Below, in pieces: positions 28,795 through 39,200 of a stretch of 64,000 bases of DNA. The DNA is taken from NCBI RefSeq assembly GCF_000299035.1, contig NZ_JH921517.1, positions 733,317 through 797,316 of the forward strand. Direction: 5' to 3'. This stretch comes from Bacillus bingmayongensis. Lineage in GTDB: Bacteria > Bacillota > Bacilli > Bacillales > Bacillaceae_G. The notes below the pieces were generated by a model. It ran no database searches, was not told the origin of the DNA, and saw nothing but the letters and a program-made list of their open reading frames with translations. The stretch's first letter is position 1; the number at the start of each line of letters is the position of its first letter. A program made the position numbers and the translations under genes.

Positions 28795-30726
28795 ATGGGG
28801 AAAATTCGCAAACTCGATGACCAACTCTCCAACTTAATTGCGGCAGGGGAAGTAGTTGAACGCCCTGCTTCAGTTGTAAAAGAACTTGTCGAAAATTCCA
28901 TCGATGCGAATAGTACATCTATTGAAATCCACTTAGAAGAAGCTGGATTATCGAAAATTCGCATCATTGATAATGGAGATGGCATTGCTGAAGAAGATTG
29001 TATTGTTGCATTTGAACGTCATGCAACAAGCAAAATTAAGGATGAAAATGATCTATTTCGCATACGGACGTTAGGTTTCCGTGGTGAGGCATTGCCAAGT
29101 ATCGCATCTGTTAGTGAACTAGAGCTCATTACAAGTACAGGGGATGCACCGGGTACGCATCTGATTATTAAAGGCGGAGACATTATAAAGCAGGAAAAAA
29201 CAGCGAGCCGTAAAGGAACGGACATTACGGTTCAAAACCTGTTTTTTAACACGCCAGCACGTCTTAAATATATGAAAACAATTCATACAGAGCTTGGGAA
29301 TATTACAGACATTGTGTATCGCATTGCAATGTCTCATCCAGAAGTATCTTTGAAACTGTTTCATAATGAGAAAAAATTGCTTCATACATCAGGAAATGGT
29401 GACGTGAGACAAGTTCTTGCCGCAATTTATAGTATTCAAGTTGCGAAAAAATTGATTCCAATTGAAGTAGAATCATTAGACTTTACAATTCGTGGTTATG
29501 TAACGTTACCTGAAGTAACGAGAGCATCTCGTAACTACATGTCAACGATTGTAAATGGTCGTTACGTTCGTAACTATGTCTTAATGAAAGCTATTCAGCA
29601 AGGATATCACACATTACTTCCAGTTGGTCGCTATCCAATCGGTTTCTTATCAATTGAAATGGATCCAATGCTAGTTGATGTCAACGTTCATCCAGCGAAA
29701 TTAGAGGTGCGCTTCAGTAAAGAGCAGGAATTACTGCAATTAATTGAAAAGACATTACAGGATGCCTTTAAAAAGATTCAGTTAATTCCAGATGCTGGTG
29801 TTACAACGAAGAAAAAAGAAAAAGATGAAAGTGTACAAGAGCAATTTCATTTTGAACATACAAAACCGAAAGAACCACCAATGCCCAATATTGTCTTACC
29901 GACTGGGATGGATGAAAAGCAAGAAGAAGTTCAAGCAAAACCACAAAACCAAAATCTACTTTGGCAACCACCAAAGCAAGAATGGCAATCTCCTGAGTCT
30001 TTAGTAAGAGAAGAAAATAATTGGCAACCGTCTAAACCAATCATTGAAGAGCCTCTTCAAGAAGAAAAAGACTGGGACAGTAGCGATGAAGACTTTGAAT
30101 TAGAGGAATTAGAAGAAATCCAAGAAGTCAAAATGAACGGAAATGATTTACCACCGCTTTATCCAATTGGGCAAATGCATGGAACTTATATTTTCGCCCA
30201 AAATGATAAAGGATTATATATGATTGATCAACATGCGGCGCAAGAACGAATCAATTATGAATATTTCCGTGACAAAGTAGGGCAGGTTACGCAAGAAGTA
30301 CAAGAATTACTTGTACCATATCGTATTGACTTATCTCTCAATGAATTTTTACGTGTTGAAGAACAATTAGAGGAATTAAAAAAAGTAGGATTATTCCTAG
30401 AACAATTCGGCCATCAATCTTTTATTGTTCGCTCGCATCCAACATGGTTTCCAAAAGGAAAGGAAACAGAGATCATCGATGAAATGATGCAGCAAGTCGT
30501 CAAACTAAAAAAAGTCGATATAAAAAAACTGCGTGAAGAAGCAGCGATTATGATGAGCTGTAAAGCATCGATCAAAGCAAACCAATATTTAACGAACGAT
30601 CAAATTTTTGCTTTGCTAGAAGAACTTCGCACAACAACAAATCCTTATACGTGTCCGCACGGTAGACCTATACTTGTACATCATTCGACGTATGAACTGG
30701 AGAAGATGTTTAAGCGGGTGATGTAG
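28795..30726 (+). CDS. mutL: DNA mismatch repair protein MutL
   Basis: This is a GHKL ATPase with endonuclease activity, 643 residues. N-terminal motifs [15 protein letters not shown] and [10 protein letters not shown] are intact. The C-terminal nuclease motif [12 protein letters not shown] is present, together with [11 protein letters not shown] and CPHGRP, so this is the nicking type of MutL found where MutH is absent. A long Gln/Glu/Lys-rich linker lies between about residues 340 and 445. Confidence 0.97.
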   Translation: MGKIRKLDDQLSNLIAAGEVVERPASVVKELVENSIDANSTSIEIHLEEAGLSKIRIIDNGDGIAEEDCIVAFERHATSKIKDENDLFRIRTLGFRGEALPSIASVSELELITSTGDAPGTHLIIKGGDIIKQEKTASRKGTDITVQNLFFNTPARLKYMKTIHTELGNITDIVYRIAMSHPEVSLKLFHNEKKLLHTSGNGDVRQVLAAIYSIQVAKKLIPIEVESLDFTIRGYVTLPEVTRASRNYMSTIVNGRYVRNYVLMKAIQQGYHTLLPVGRYPIGFLSIEMDPMLVDVNVHPAKLEVRFSKEQELLQLIEKTLQDAFKKIQLIPDAGVTTKKKEKDESVQEQFHFEHTKPKEPPMPNIVLPTGMDEKQEEVQAKPQNQNLLWQPPKQEWQSPESLVREENNWQPSKPIIEEPLQEEKDWDSSDEDFELEELEEIQEVKMNGNDLPPLYPIGQMHGTYIFAQNDKGLYMIDQHAAQERINYEYFRDKVGQVTQEVQELLVPYRIDLSLNEFLRVEEQLEELKKVGLFLEQFGHQSFIVRSHPTWFPKGKETEIIDEMMQQVVKLKKVDIKKLREEAAIMMSCKASIKANQYLTNDQIFALLEELRTTTNPYTCPHGRPILVHHSTYELEKMFKRVM

Positions 30727-30825
30727 GGGTGCTGTGTTGAGGTGAAAATTATCTTTACTGAGATAAAAATGGACATTGTATAATAAAATATTAGATTAAA
30801 CTATTAAAACTTAATGTTAATTTAT

Positions 30826-30858
30826 AAAAAACAAGGCGTAGTTATGCCTTGTTTTTTA
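30826..30858 (+). terminator. Terminator of mutSL
   Basis: AAAAAACAAGGC and GCCTTGTTTTTT pair around GTAGTTAT, about 100 bases after the mutL stop. Confidence 0.9.
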
Positions 30859-31211
30859 TTTTTTTGTTTTTGTTTGGATACATCTTAATTAATAGCGTTC
30901 AATAATTGTGAATTTAAAAGAAAGTTGTACATTGAATAATGCAATTGTTTGATAAATTATTGTGATAGATTAACTTATTTATAAAAAAGTTTGGTCGTTT
31001 TTGAAGGCCTTGTTGTATTAAAGCACTGTTTCATTAAAAAATGTATTAGATTAAACCTAGTTGATTTAAACATGTTTCTCGTCACTCATCCTTATAATTT
31101 AATGATTATTAAAATGTAGACTGATGATGAGATTTCATATCATAAAAAAGTTTTTATTAAAATAAAATATTAGACTCAAATCCAACCCGTCACTCTATTT
31201 GGTTAGATAAG
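30859..31211. other. A/T-rich intergenic region
   Basis: This is a convergent gap between mutL and the leftward membrane protein gene. No ORF, strong hairpin or recognisable remnant was seen. Confidence 0.6.
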
Positions 31212-31604
31212 TTATTTATCACAAAAATTATCAATCGCTTGAATAGCTAGTTTCAACGCTTTTATTCTTCTTTCTAAAAGCGTTCTTTGGGGACTACCAG
31301 CCTTTGACTTATCATAAATGTTCTCAATTGATGGAAGCAAACCAGTAAGAAAATTGCGAGCTTCTGCTAAATCTTCCTGGATATAATGTTGGGTTCCTTG
31401 ATTCCAAACGTTTTCTAGCATTGCTAAGCCGATGCAAACAGCTAAAAAAGTGATTGCTGAAATAGAAGTTATGCATATGAACAAAAAAGGACAAACTCTC
31501 CAGGGGGAGAAGTCTGTCCAAAAACAGATATATCTTATCCATGATCTCTTTGGTTTAACAACATAAAATTCAATTCCACTAGGAATCTTTCGTTCTTTTT
31601 TCAT
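31212..31604 (-). CDS. Small membrane protein of unknown function
   Basis: This 130-residue protein has a basic N-terminus and one membrane helix around residues 38-62 (FLFICITSISAITFLAVCIG). A hydrophilic helical tail follows, probably inside or outside as a coiled segment (LLERRIKALKLAIQAID). I do not recognise the family. It lies 37 bases downstream of the amino acid permease gene on the same strand, so co-transcription is likely. The ribosome site is weak (GTGGG). Confidence 0.6.
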   Translation of the reverse strand: MKKERKIPSGIEFYVVKPKRSWIRYICFWTDFSPWRVCPFLFICITSISAITFLAVCIGLAMLENVWNQGTQHYIQEDLAEARNFLTGLLPSIENIYDKSKAGSPQRTLLERRIKALKLAIQAIDNFCDK

Positions 31605-31641
31605 ATCCCACTATTTTTACACTAGAACCAACAATAGTGAA

Positions 31642-32961
31642 TTAGAATAATGACTTAATACTTGCTAGGACAGTAAGTACACCTATAACAATGACAAATA
31701 CATTGCTCATTTTCCCTCTGTATTTAGCTAGTACTGGTACTTTACGGATGGCATACATTGGTAATAGACATAAGATAGCAGCAACTAACGGACCGCTAAG
31801 GGCATCAATGAGTCCAAGAATACTTGGATTTGTATAAGCAACATACCAGCATGTTAATACGACAAAAGCAAGGATCATTGTCTTAACTGTTTTTTCTTCT
31901 ATATCTTTTCCGCGTGTTTTACTGAACTTGATAATCATGTCACGCATTACCTCATATGCTCCTATATAATGGCCAAGGAAGGACTTTGTTATAGCCATAA
32001 AAGCAATGATAGGAGCTGCAATAGTGATTAGAGGCGAATTAAGCTCATTAGCAAGATATGATAGGATTGACAAGTTCTGTTCTTTTGCCATTATAAGATC
32101 ATTTGGAGTCAAACTCAATGCACTGCTCCAAACAAAGAACATAACAACAGCGAATGTCATGATATAACAAACTTTTTGTATTTGAGCACATTTGGCATCA
32201 GTAGCTTCTATTCCATAGGTAGCTCTCTGTTTCACAACAAATGACGAAATAAGAGGAGAATGGTTAAACGAGAATACTATGATTGGTAGTATCATCCATA
32301 TCGTTCCAAAATATCCTGTTCCTGTTGAAGCAGTAGAAACACTTGAAAAACTAAGCATTGACGTATTCCACTGTGGAATCAAAGATATTGCGATAAAAAG
32401 TAGAGAAGCTATGAAAGGATATACTAGCATGCTCATTATCTTTACAGTGATATCTTGACCAAAATTTAGTATAGCTATAAGACCGAGTACTAATACAAGC
32501 GATAAAATGGCCCTTGGAGGCTCCTTCATGTGCAATTGATTCACGATAAAACTACTTGCAGTATTTGTAAGTGCAACCGAATACATCAGCACAATAGTAT
32601 AAATTGAGCCGAAATATACTATGTTAAAAATTATACTTGCCTTATTTCCAAAATACTCTCTTATTGTACCTGTAATCCCCTCATCAGCAGAATTGGAAGC
32701 GTATATCATTTTAGCAAGCGCCCTATGTGAGTAATACATAACAGGATATGCAAGTATGGTAATTAACAGTAATGATAATAAACCACCTGAACCTGCATTA
32801 ATAGGTAAAAAGAGTACTCCTGCTCCAATTGCTGTTCCAAAAAGGCTCAATGCCCAGGTAGTATCCTGTTTATGCCACTTTTTAGGATCTGGATATTTCT
32901 CATTTTTTACTGCAGTATTTTCAGCTTGAAATTCTATTTTTTTTGCAGTATTCCCATTCAT
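31642..32961 (-). CDS. HAAAP/STP-family amino acid permease, serine-type
   Basis: This is a secondary transporter of the hydroxy/aromatic amino acid permease family (SdaC/YhaO-like), 439 residues with about eleven membrane segments. The first helix region WALSLFGTAIGAGVLFLPINA is the family hallmark. AAGGAGG precedes the start at 32961. The fragment of a serine dehydratase gene upstream on the same strand (33235-33474) suggests the ancestral operon took up and deaminated serine. A cre-like site lies in the upstream region. Confidence 0.83.
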   Translation of the reverse strand: MNGNTAKKIEFQAENTAVKNEKYPDPKKWHKQDTTWALSLFGTAIGAGVLFLPINAGSGGLLSLLLITILAYPVMYYSHRALAKMIYASNSADEGITGTIREYFGNKASIIFNIVYFGSIYTIVLMYSVALTNTASSFIVNQLHMKEPPRAILSLVLVLGLIAILNFGQDITVKIMSMLVYPFIASLLFIAISLIPQWNTSMLSFSSVSTASTGTGYFGTIWMILPIIVFSFNHSPLISSFVVKQRATYGIEATDAKCAQIQKVCYIMTFAVVMFFVWSSALSLTPNDLIMAKEQNLSILSYLANELNSPLITIAAPIIAFMAITKSFLGHYIGAYEVMRDMIIKFSKTRGKDIEEKTVKTMILAFVVLTCWYVAYTNPSILGLIDALSGPLVAAILCLLPMYAIRKVPVLAKYRGKMSNVFVIVIGVLTVLASIKSLF

Positions 32962-33123
32962 TTAATAATTCCTCCTTGTATCCTATTCTTACGTCTCTTT
33001 TTAAGGCTTAGGAATATAGACCATTCTTGAAAAATGAATTGCTTACAGGGTGCGCCACATCGTGTGTCCTTCTTCTAAGTTAATCAAAATCGAAAAATTC
33101 GCGAGTCATCAACCTGATGGATT

Positions 33124-33137
33124 TGTTAGCGTTCACA
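33124..33137 (-). promoter_or_regulatory. CcpA cre-like site
   Basis: TGTTAGCGTTCACA differs at one conserved position from the catabolite-responsive element consensus TGNAANCGNWNNCA. It lies about 165 bases upstream of the permease start, so carbon catabolite control of this uptake gene is plausible. Confidence 0.5.
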
Positions 33138-33234
33138 AAACATTTTAATTGCATAGTAGTATACTTTAGTGATACTGGCTCTCAATATAAAAACACCCTT
33201 AAGGGAACAATAGAGAATAGAATTACTAACTACT

Positions 33235-33474
33235 TCACAATATTTCTAATAACTGTTTATTGCTTTCATTGTTTCTCTCTTTTTTACTTTTAATGGTAAT
33301 ACCTGTATGTGTGTCCGCAATTCCACCTAAACCTGCCTCTCTTAATTTGCGAGGCATTTGTCCTCCAACTCTATACATCGCTTCAATAACTTCGTCAGCA
33401 TTGATGATATTGTTTACGCCAGCTAATGCGATATCCGCTGCTACTAAAGCATTTTGAATAAATTCCCCTTCTGA
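33235..33474 (-). pseudogene. Remnant of L-serine dehydratase alpha chain, C-terminal end
   Basis: On the minus strand, 79 open codons read AADIALAGVNNIINADEVIEA, then MYRVGGQMPRKLREAGLGGIA and an ADTHTG tail. This resembles the end of iron-sulfur L-serine ammonia-lyase alpha (SdaA), where ADEVIEAMYxxGxxMPxxLRExxLGG is typical. A stop codon lies just upstream at 33475-33477, and no N-terminal or Cys-containing cluster region is present, so the gene is dead. It would have preceded the serine-type permease. Confidence 0.75.
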
Positions 33475-33477
33475 TCA

Positions 33478-33939
33478 CACACCTTTCTTAAAGTAATCGT
33501 ATCAGTTTGATATTTTCTCCGAGGTAATAGATTTTCTCTCGACATCCTCATTATAACGTGTATATTTATAAAATTAATATTTTTTTATTTTTAGAAAGAT
33601 TGAATAAACAGAATTTTGAATAGATAATAAATTACAGTTATTATGTAGCAATTGTGTCCATTGTTTGAAGCTGTATTAGTTAGTAGAAAAGCAAAAATAA
33701 CACAGAGTTCCTTTGATTAACACATTGATTATATTGGGAACTCATTATAAAGATACTTATATTTTCCTTTGTTGAAACATCTTATTTTAGACGTGAAAGC
33801 TGTTGTAATATATGATTAATCTAGATGGAAAGGAATAAATTAAGGAAATATAAAATCAGTTTTCCGGATATATATTATTAATATTGAATTTATATACATT
33901 TTTCAGAAAAAAGGAACTTCTTTTCGGGGTGCCGCTCCG
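33478..33939. other. A/T-rich region without recognisable genes
   Basis: No ORF above about 40 codons with a ribosome site, no clear terminator, and no further serine dehydratase sequence was found. It may be the decayed rest of the lost operon. Confidence 0.5.
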
Positions 33940-34185
33940 ATGTCCAAAAAGAATGCTGAGAGGGTAAGGGACATCTTAAATCATAGCAATTTCGAAAAGA
34001 AAGAAGAACTTTTAGCAATCGCTGAGAGATGGGTAAATAGGGATTTTAGTAGAATTGTAGACGACCATAATTATTTTTGAGAATTACAAGATGGCCGCGA
34101 CAGTAAAGCTACTGGTGTAATGAATTTCGTAGATGAACAAGCGTTCATTTTAAACAAATTCGGAGAAAAAATTGCAGGAGATTAA
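33940..34185 (+). pseudogene. Small soluble-protein gene broken by an in-frame TGA
   Basis: An 82-codon frame reads MSKKNAERVRDILNHSNFEK onwards, then stops at TGA (34078-34080) after HNYF. It continues in frame with ELQDGRDSKATGVMNF and NKFGEKIAGD to TAA 34185. The two halves look like one protein with a Trp codon changed to a stop (TGG to TGA). The tail resembles small cereus-group proteins of the DUF6241 kind, a weak recollection. The sequence between the two stops keeps good codon use, so the mutation seems recent. Confidence 0.55.
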
Positions 34186-34232
34186 TTTATGACAGGTGAT
34201 TTGCAAGAGCAACCTCAAAGATAAATTATGAA

Positions 34233-34260
34233 AAGCTTCCCTTTAGGGAGGCTTATTTTT
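34233..34260 (+). terminator. Terminator after the broken small gene
   Basis: AAGCTTCCC and GGGAGGCTT pair around TTTA (one mismatch), followed by ATTTTTT. Confidence 0.8.
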
Positions 34261-34381
34261 TGGTCTAGTAAATTTAAAAGGATTAGTTGCTCAAGATGCA
34301 TATAAACTAAGATACCTGTAGCATTTGAATTAAGTTTGATAAAAAACAAGTTACATAATCTAAACTAGCACACAATATAAA

Positions 34382-34418
34382 AACTCCATTTTGAATAAAG
34401 ATTGATCAAAATGGAGTT
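34382..34418. repeat. 13-base perfect inverted repeat at the epimerase breakpoint
   Basis: AACTCCATTTTGA (34382-34394) and TCAAAATGGAGTT (34406-34418) are perfect arms around an 11-base loop. The right arm contains the first codons of the truncated epimerase frame, so the left arm is an inverted copy of them created at or near the truncation point. Confidence 0.7.
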
Positions 34419-34875
34419 AATTTTAAACAGTGACAGTTTTCTCGAAATTAATTCTTCTCTTATTCCCGCAGGAAAGGTATTACCAGTGGAAGGGACTGTA
34501 TTTGATTTTAGAAAGGGCCGTCAAATATTACAAGGAGTGAATTCTGAACATCTGCAAACTAAAATCGTTGGTGGAGGATATGATCATCCATTTCTAATTA
34601 AAGCTAATAGTCAAAAAGCACTTTCGCTATTAGACAGAGAAAGTGGAAGGAAGATTGAAATAGAGACCGATGAGCCGTGTGTTGTTTTATACTGTGGAAA
34701 TATGTTAGAAAATGATTATTGGATAAGAGGAACACAATCAAAGAAATATTTAGGACTGTGTCTTGAAACACAAAAACCGCCGAATATGATTGATCATCCT
34801 AATTTCCCTTCATATATATTAGAAGCAAATCAAGTTTATACAACTAAGACGAAATATTCTTTTACATTAATCTAA
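34411..34875 (+). pseudogene. Aldose 1-epimerase, C-terminal fragment
   Basis: This 154-codon frame covers about the last 45 percent of galactose mutarotase (full length about 340). Family motifs SFLEINSSLIPAGKVLPVEG, GGGYDHPFLI, LYCGNML and GLCLETQKPPNMIDHPNFPS are intact, including the catalytic Glu in CLETQ. The N-terminal half with the catalytic His is absent, so no epimerase activity is expected. No good ribosome site precedes ATG 34411. The frame can also be opened from TTG 34402. A 13-base inverted repeat marks the breakpoint. Confidence 0.82.
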
Positions 34876-35240
34876 CTTTTATACATTGATTATAGATACA
34901 AGATTTAAAGGGGAAGCAGCTACTCTATCTGAAATAAAAGAAATTGTTGGAGAAAAATAAGTTGTTAAAAATAGTGTTTGATTTTTCCAATTTATGTACA
35001 ATAGAAGTATCATTTAAAGGTTGTTGAATCCATTTTAAACATTAATAGTTAATAAATATCTTAAGTTATTTTTGTGAAATTTTTAACAAAAAAGTGTGCA
35101 ACTAATTCAAAGAACCCTAATCTTATGTGATTTGTTAGTAGCGAACTTTTTTTCTATTTATGTGTGAATATTTTTCGGAATTTATAAATAATGGTAATTT
35201 GAATAAGAGAAATTTATCCAAGGTAAAAATACTAAAAAAT
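34876..35240. other. Intergenic region with a possible short coding remnant
   Basis: A short stretch ending at 34960 reads RFKGEAATLSEIKEIVGEK and then a stop, which looks protein-like but is too short to identify. The rest is A/T-rich with no ORF. Confidence 0.35.
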
Positions 35241-35275
35241 AAAAAAGAGCCATAGCAGGCTCTTTTTTATTTTTT
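35241..35275 (+). terminator. Isolated intrinsic terminator
   Basis: AAAAAAGAGCC and GGCTCTTTTTT pair around ATAGCA. No intact gene precedes it, so it probably belonged to a lost gene upstream. Confidence 0.85.
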
Positions 35276-35539
35276 AGTGGCTGATTTTACGTAGAGCACA
35301 CGGTATTTGTTACGCAGACCCTGGTACATTAAATTACTTTTGAACAATTTTGTTTGCTAACTTTTGTGATTATCTTCATAATAAATTATTTCTTTAGGAG
35401 TCGAGTTAAAATGTTAGTGTTTTTTCTTGTTTCTTCAGTTGAATCAGGTAAATCTGAGAAATGATAAATAAGGAGATCCGTTTATTCATAATAGCTATGT
35501 AGAAAAAGTTTGTAGATTGAGTTATAATTATACTTATTG

Positions 35540-37018
<1,479 letters not shown>

Positions 37019-37048
37019 AAAGGAAAAGAGAATTTTAGGAGACGGAAT

Positions 37049-37756
37049 ATGACTGTAAAGTACAAAAAAATTGCCGATATTTTAGAGAAAGATATTCGCG
37101 ATGGAATGTTCGATGAGACGAAAAAATTACCAACAGAAGAAGCATTAATGAATAGATTTCAAGTGAGCCGAAATACGATACGTAAAGTTGTTAGTCAGCT
37201 TGTCAATAGAGGGTATATTTTTCAAGTACAAGGAAGTGGGATGTTTTTACGAGAAACGTCTGTAACAGATTACATTAATTTAGGAAGTCTACGTGGTTTA
37301 ACAAAAAATCTTGCTTCGCAAAATATTGAAACGAAAGTATTAGAATTAAAGGTAATAGAGGCCAATGAGACAATAGCAAAACGGATGCAATGTCAGTTAG
37401 GAACGAAGCTATATTTTTTAAAACGATTACGAATTGTAGACGGTAAATCGTTTTCTATTGAAATAAGCTTCTTTAAAAAAGATATTGTTCCATATTTAAA
37501 TGAAGAAATTGCATTGAAATCCATATACAGCTATTTAATTGAAGATTTACAGCTCAATATCGGATTTGCTGATAAAGTAATTAGTTGCGAAAAAGCAGAT
37601 AAAGAAAGTGCACAATTATTAGAAATACATGAACATGATCCAGTACTTCTAATCGAAAATACAGTACACCTTGTAAATGGAACGGTCTTTGAGCTATCTC
37701 AATCTATGTTCCACTATCAAAAGACTAAGCTTTTAAATCGAATTAATTTTAAATAA
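37049..37756 (+). CDS. GntR-family regulator with UTRA domain
   Basis: This is a 235-residue HutC-type regulator. The winged helix occupies residues 1-70 (LPTEEALMNRFQVSRNTIRK, GSGMFLRE) and the UTRA domain follows (LYFLKRLRIVDGKSFSIEIS). It directly follows the GH1 gene in the same direction, as do YydK/BglR-type repressors that sense phosphorylated beta-glucosides. TTTAGGAGACGG precedes ATG 37049. It probably represses the GH1 gene through the ATTTGTAC-type sites described nearby. Confidence 0.87.
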   Translation: MTVKYKKIADILEKDIRDGMFDETKKLPTEEALMNRFQVSRNTIRKVVSQLVNRGYIFQVQGSGMFLRETSVTDYINLGSLRGLTKNLASQNIETKVLELKVIEANETIAKRMQCQLGTKLYFLKRLRIVDGKSFSIEISFFKKDIVPYLNEEIALKSIYSYLIEDLQLNIGFADKVISCEKADKESAQLLEIHEHDPVLLIENTVHLVNGTVFELSQSMFHYQKTKLLNRINFK

Positions 37757-37782
37757 AGTGAAGTTTCTCTCGAGATAGAGAA

Positions 37783-37814
37783 GTACAAATTCATCAAGTT
37801 AAAAATATTTGTAC
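37783..37814 (+). promoter_or_regulatory. Second ATTTGTAC inverted repeat
   Basis: GTACAAAT (37783-37790) and ATTTGTAC (37807-37814) are perfect 8-base arms with a 16-base spacer, upstream of the DUF4180 gene. They share the half-site with the glucosidase promoter. A small hairpin TTCTCT/AGAGAA (37764-37781) precedes it. Confidence 0.5.
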
Positions 37815-37855
37815 ACAAAACCTGGTCTTTCCATATAGTTTTTAGGAGGGTAATT

Positions 37856-38224
37856 ATGAATATAGAGAAGGTAGAAGTAGGTGGGAAAAATATTGCCGTC
37901 GTGAGAAGCGATGAGATATTAATACGGGATGTTCAGTCAGCTTTGGATTTTATGGCAACCATACAATATGAAGCAGCTTGCAATCGTATCGTTATAAGCA
38001 AATCTCTACTAAGCGAAAGTTTTTTTGATTTGAAAACACGACTTGCAGGCCAAATCCTTCAGAAGTTCATCAATTATCGAGTGAAGGTTGCAATTATTGG
38101 GGATTTTTCTGCGTATTCAAGTCAAAGCTTAAAAGACTTCATCTATGAATGTAACAGCGGATACGATATCTTTTTCTTACCAACTGAACAACAAGCGATT
38201 GAAAAGTTAAGCACGTTGAAGTAG
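37856..38224 (+). CDS. DUF4180 domain protein
   Basis: This 122-residue soluble alpha/beta protein covers one DUF4180 domain from end to end (ILIRDVQSALDFMATIQYEA, KVAIIGDFSAYSSQSLKDFI). The family is of unknown function and often found beside regulators. TAGGAGGGTAATT gives a good start at 37856. Past its stop another frame stays open (see findings). Confidence 0.85.
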   Translation: MNIEKVEVGGKNIAVVRSDEILIRDVQSALDFMATIQYEAACNRIVISKSLLSESFFDLKTRLAGQILQKFINYRVKVAIIGDFSAYSSQSLKDFIYECNSGYDIFFLPTEQQAIEKLSTLK

Positions 38225-38295
38225 AAGATGGAAAGATCACTTTAGGTCCCGAAGGTATAAGTGAAAGAATTAGAACAATATCGTGTAAAATAATT

Positions 38296-38320
38296 GGCTC
38301 CTTTCATAGGGGCTTTTTTT
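38296..38320 (+). terminator. Terminator after the DUF4180 gene
   Basis: GGCTCC and GGGGC(C) arms around TTTCATA, followed by seven T. One pair is a G-T wobble. Confidence 0.8.
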
Positions 38321-38367
38321 AGTTAAACATAAATAATTTCACGTACTGTATTTACTAATAAAAATAA

Positions 38368-38676
38368 TACTTATTCACTAAGGGGTTCTTATCCTTACCA
38401 GCTTTTTCTAAAGGAGAAAATGATGAAAGCCCAACGCTTGCTGCACTAGCAAAAAAATATAGTCAGTTGCCTGTAATTGTAAATGGCAGTTTCCATGATT
38501 CAGAAAAAGCGAGAGAAATCGTTGGAAAAGGCGAAGCGGATGTGATTACTTTAGGTAGAGGAGCACTGGCTAACCATGATTGGGTCAACAAAGTGAAAAA
38601 TGGAGAGCCAGTAGCAGAGTTTAATCCAGAAAAAGTATTGAGTCCGAATGCAAAAATTAAGGAATTTGAAATATAA
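38368..38676 (+). pseudogene. Old-yellow-enzyme family oxidoreductase, C-terminal remnant
   Basis: An open stretch of about 100 codons reads LPAFSKGENDESPTLAALAK, KYSQLPVIVNGSFHDSEKAR and ADVITLGRGALANHDWVN, ending AKIKEFEI. This is the FMN-phosphate-binding end of an NADH:flavin oxidoreductase. About 70 percent of the usual length, with the substrate-site residues, is missing, and there is no start codon with a ribosome site. Confidence 0.8.
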
Positions 38677-38704
38677 GTCTTATATAAAGTGAGATTGTAT
38701 AATT

Positions 38705-38758
38705 AAAAAGAATGCCGATGAATAGCCTATATAAGAGGCTTTCTAGGTGTTCTTTTTT
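38705..38758 (+). terminator. Terminator after the oxidoreductase remnant
   Basis: AAAAAGAATGCC and GGTGTTCTTTTTT arms with an inner AGCCT/AGGCT stem, then a T run. Confidence 0.75.
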
Positions 38759-39200
38759 GATATTATCCAATGTTATTAATAGAAGCTTGAAGCCGATGCT
38801 TAACATTAGCTTCAATTACAAATGAGCATTCGTCGCGATTTTCTGCGGATGTGAATTTTTTGAGGGAATCTTCACATAAATTCAATTATATTGAAATTAT
38901 GGTTTGTATTTCTAATATAGATGTTATTTTTTATTTAATTTACATATATTAATTTCCAGGAAAAGTAATTGTATTTTTCAGATAAATAAATTATTATGAA
39001 ATAAGTAATTTTTTAATTTTATGACGAAGGAGAGATGGGTGAATTTTCGCACTATTATGAATGATTAGAAGGAAGCGGGGAATGATTTTAGGGCATCTTT
39101 TAAGAGAGAGACAAAAGTGACGCTTGCTTTATGATTTTTTACCTAATAGGAATTGTAGTATCGTATTTCGCTTATGAATCGTGGATGAGGAGGAAATGGA
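38759..39200. other. Upstream region of the AAT permease
   Basis: It is A/T-rich with a possible long leader for the downstream permease. I see no known riboswitch or T-box core and no ORF. Confidence 0.5.

Noticed and set aside
33920-33980. TPP-riboswitch-like words (GGGGTGCC and CTGAGAGG) upstream of the broken small gene
   Set aside because: The 3' half of a TPP aptamer (CCTGATCTGG-type core) is absent, and GATGTCC/GGACATC there form a different stem. Chance resemblance or a long-dead remnant.
34880-34960. Protein-like tail GEAATLSEIKEIVGEK
   Set aside because: Too short to assign to any family; noted only in the intergenic entry.
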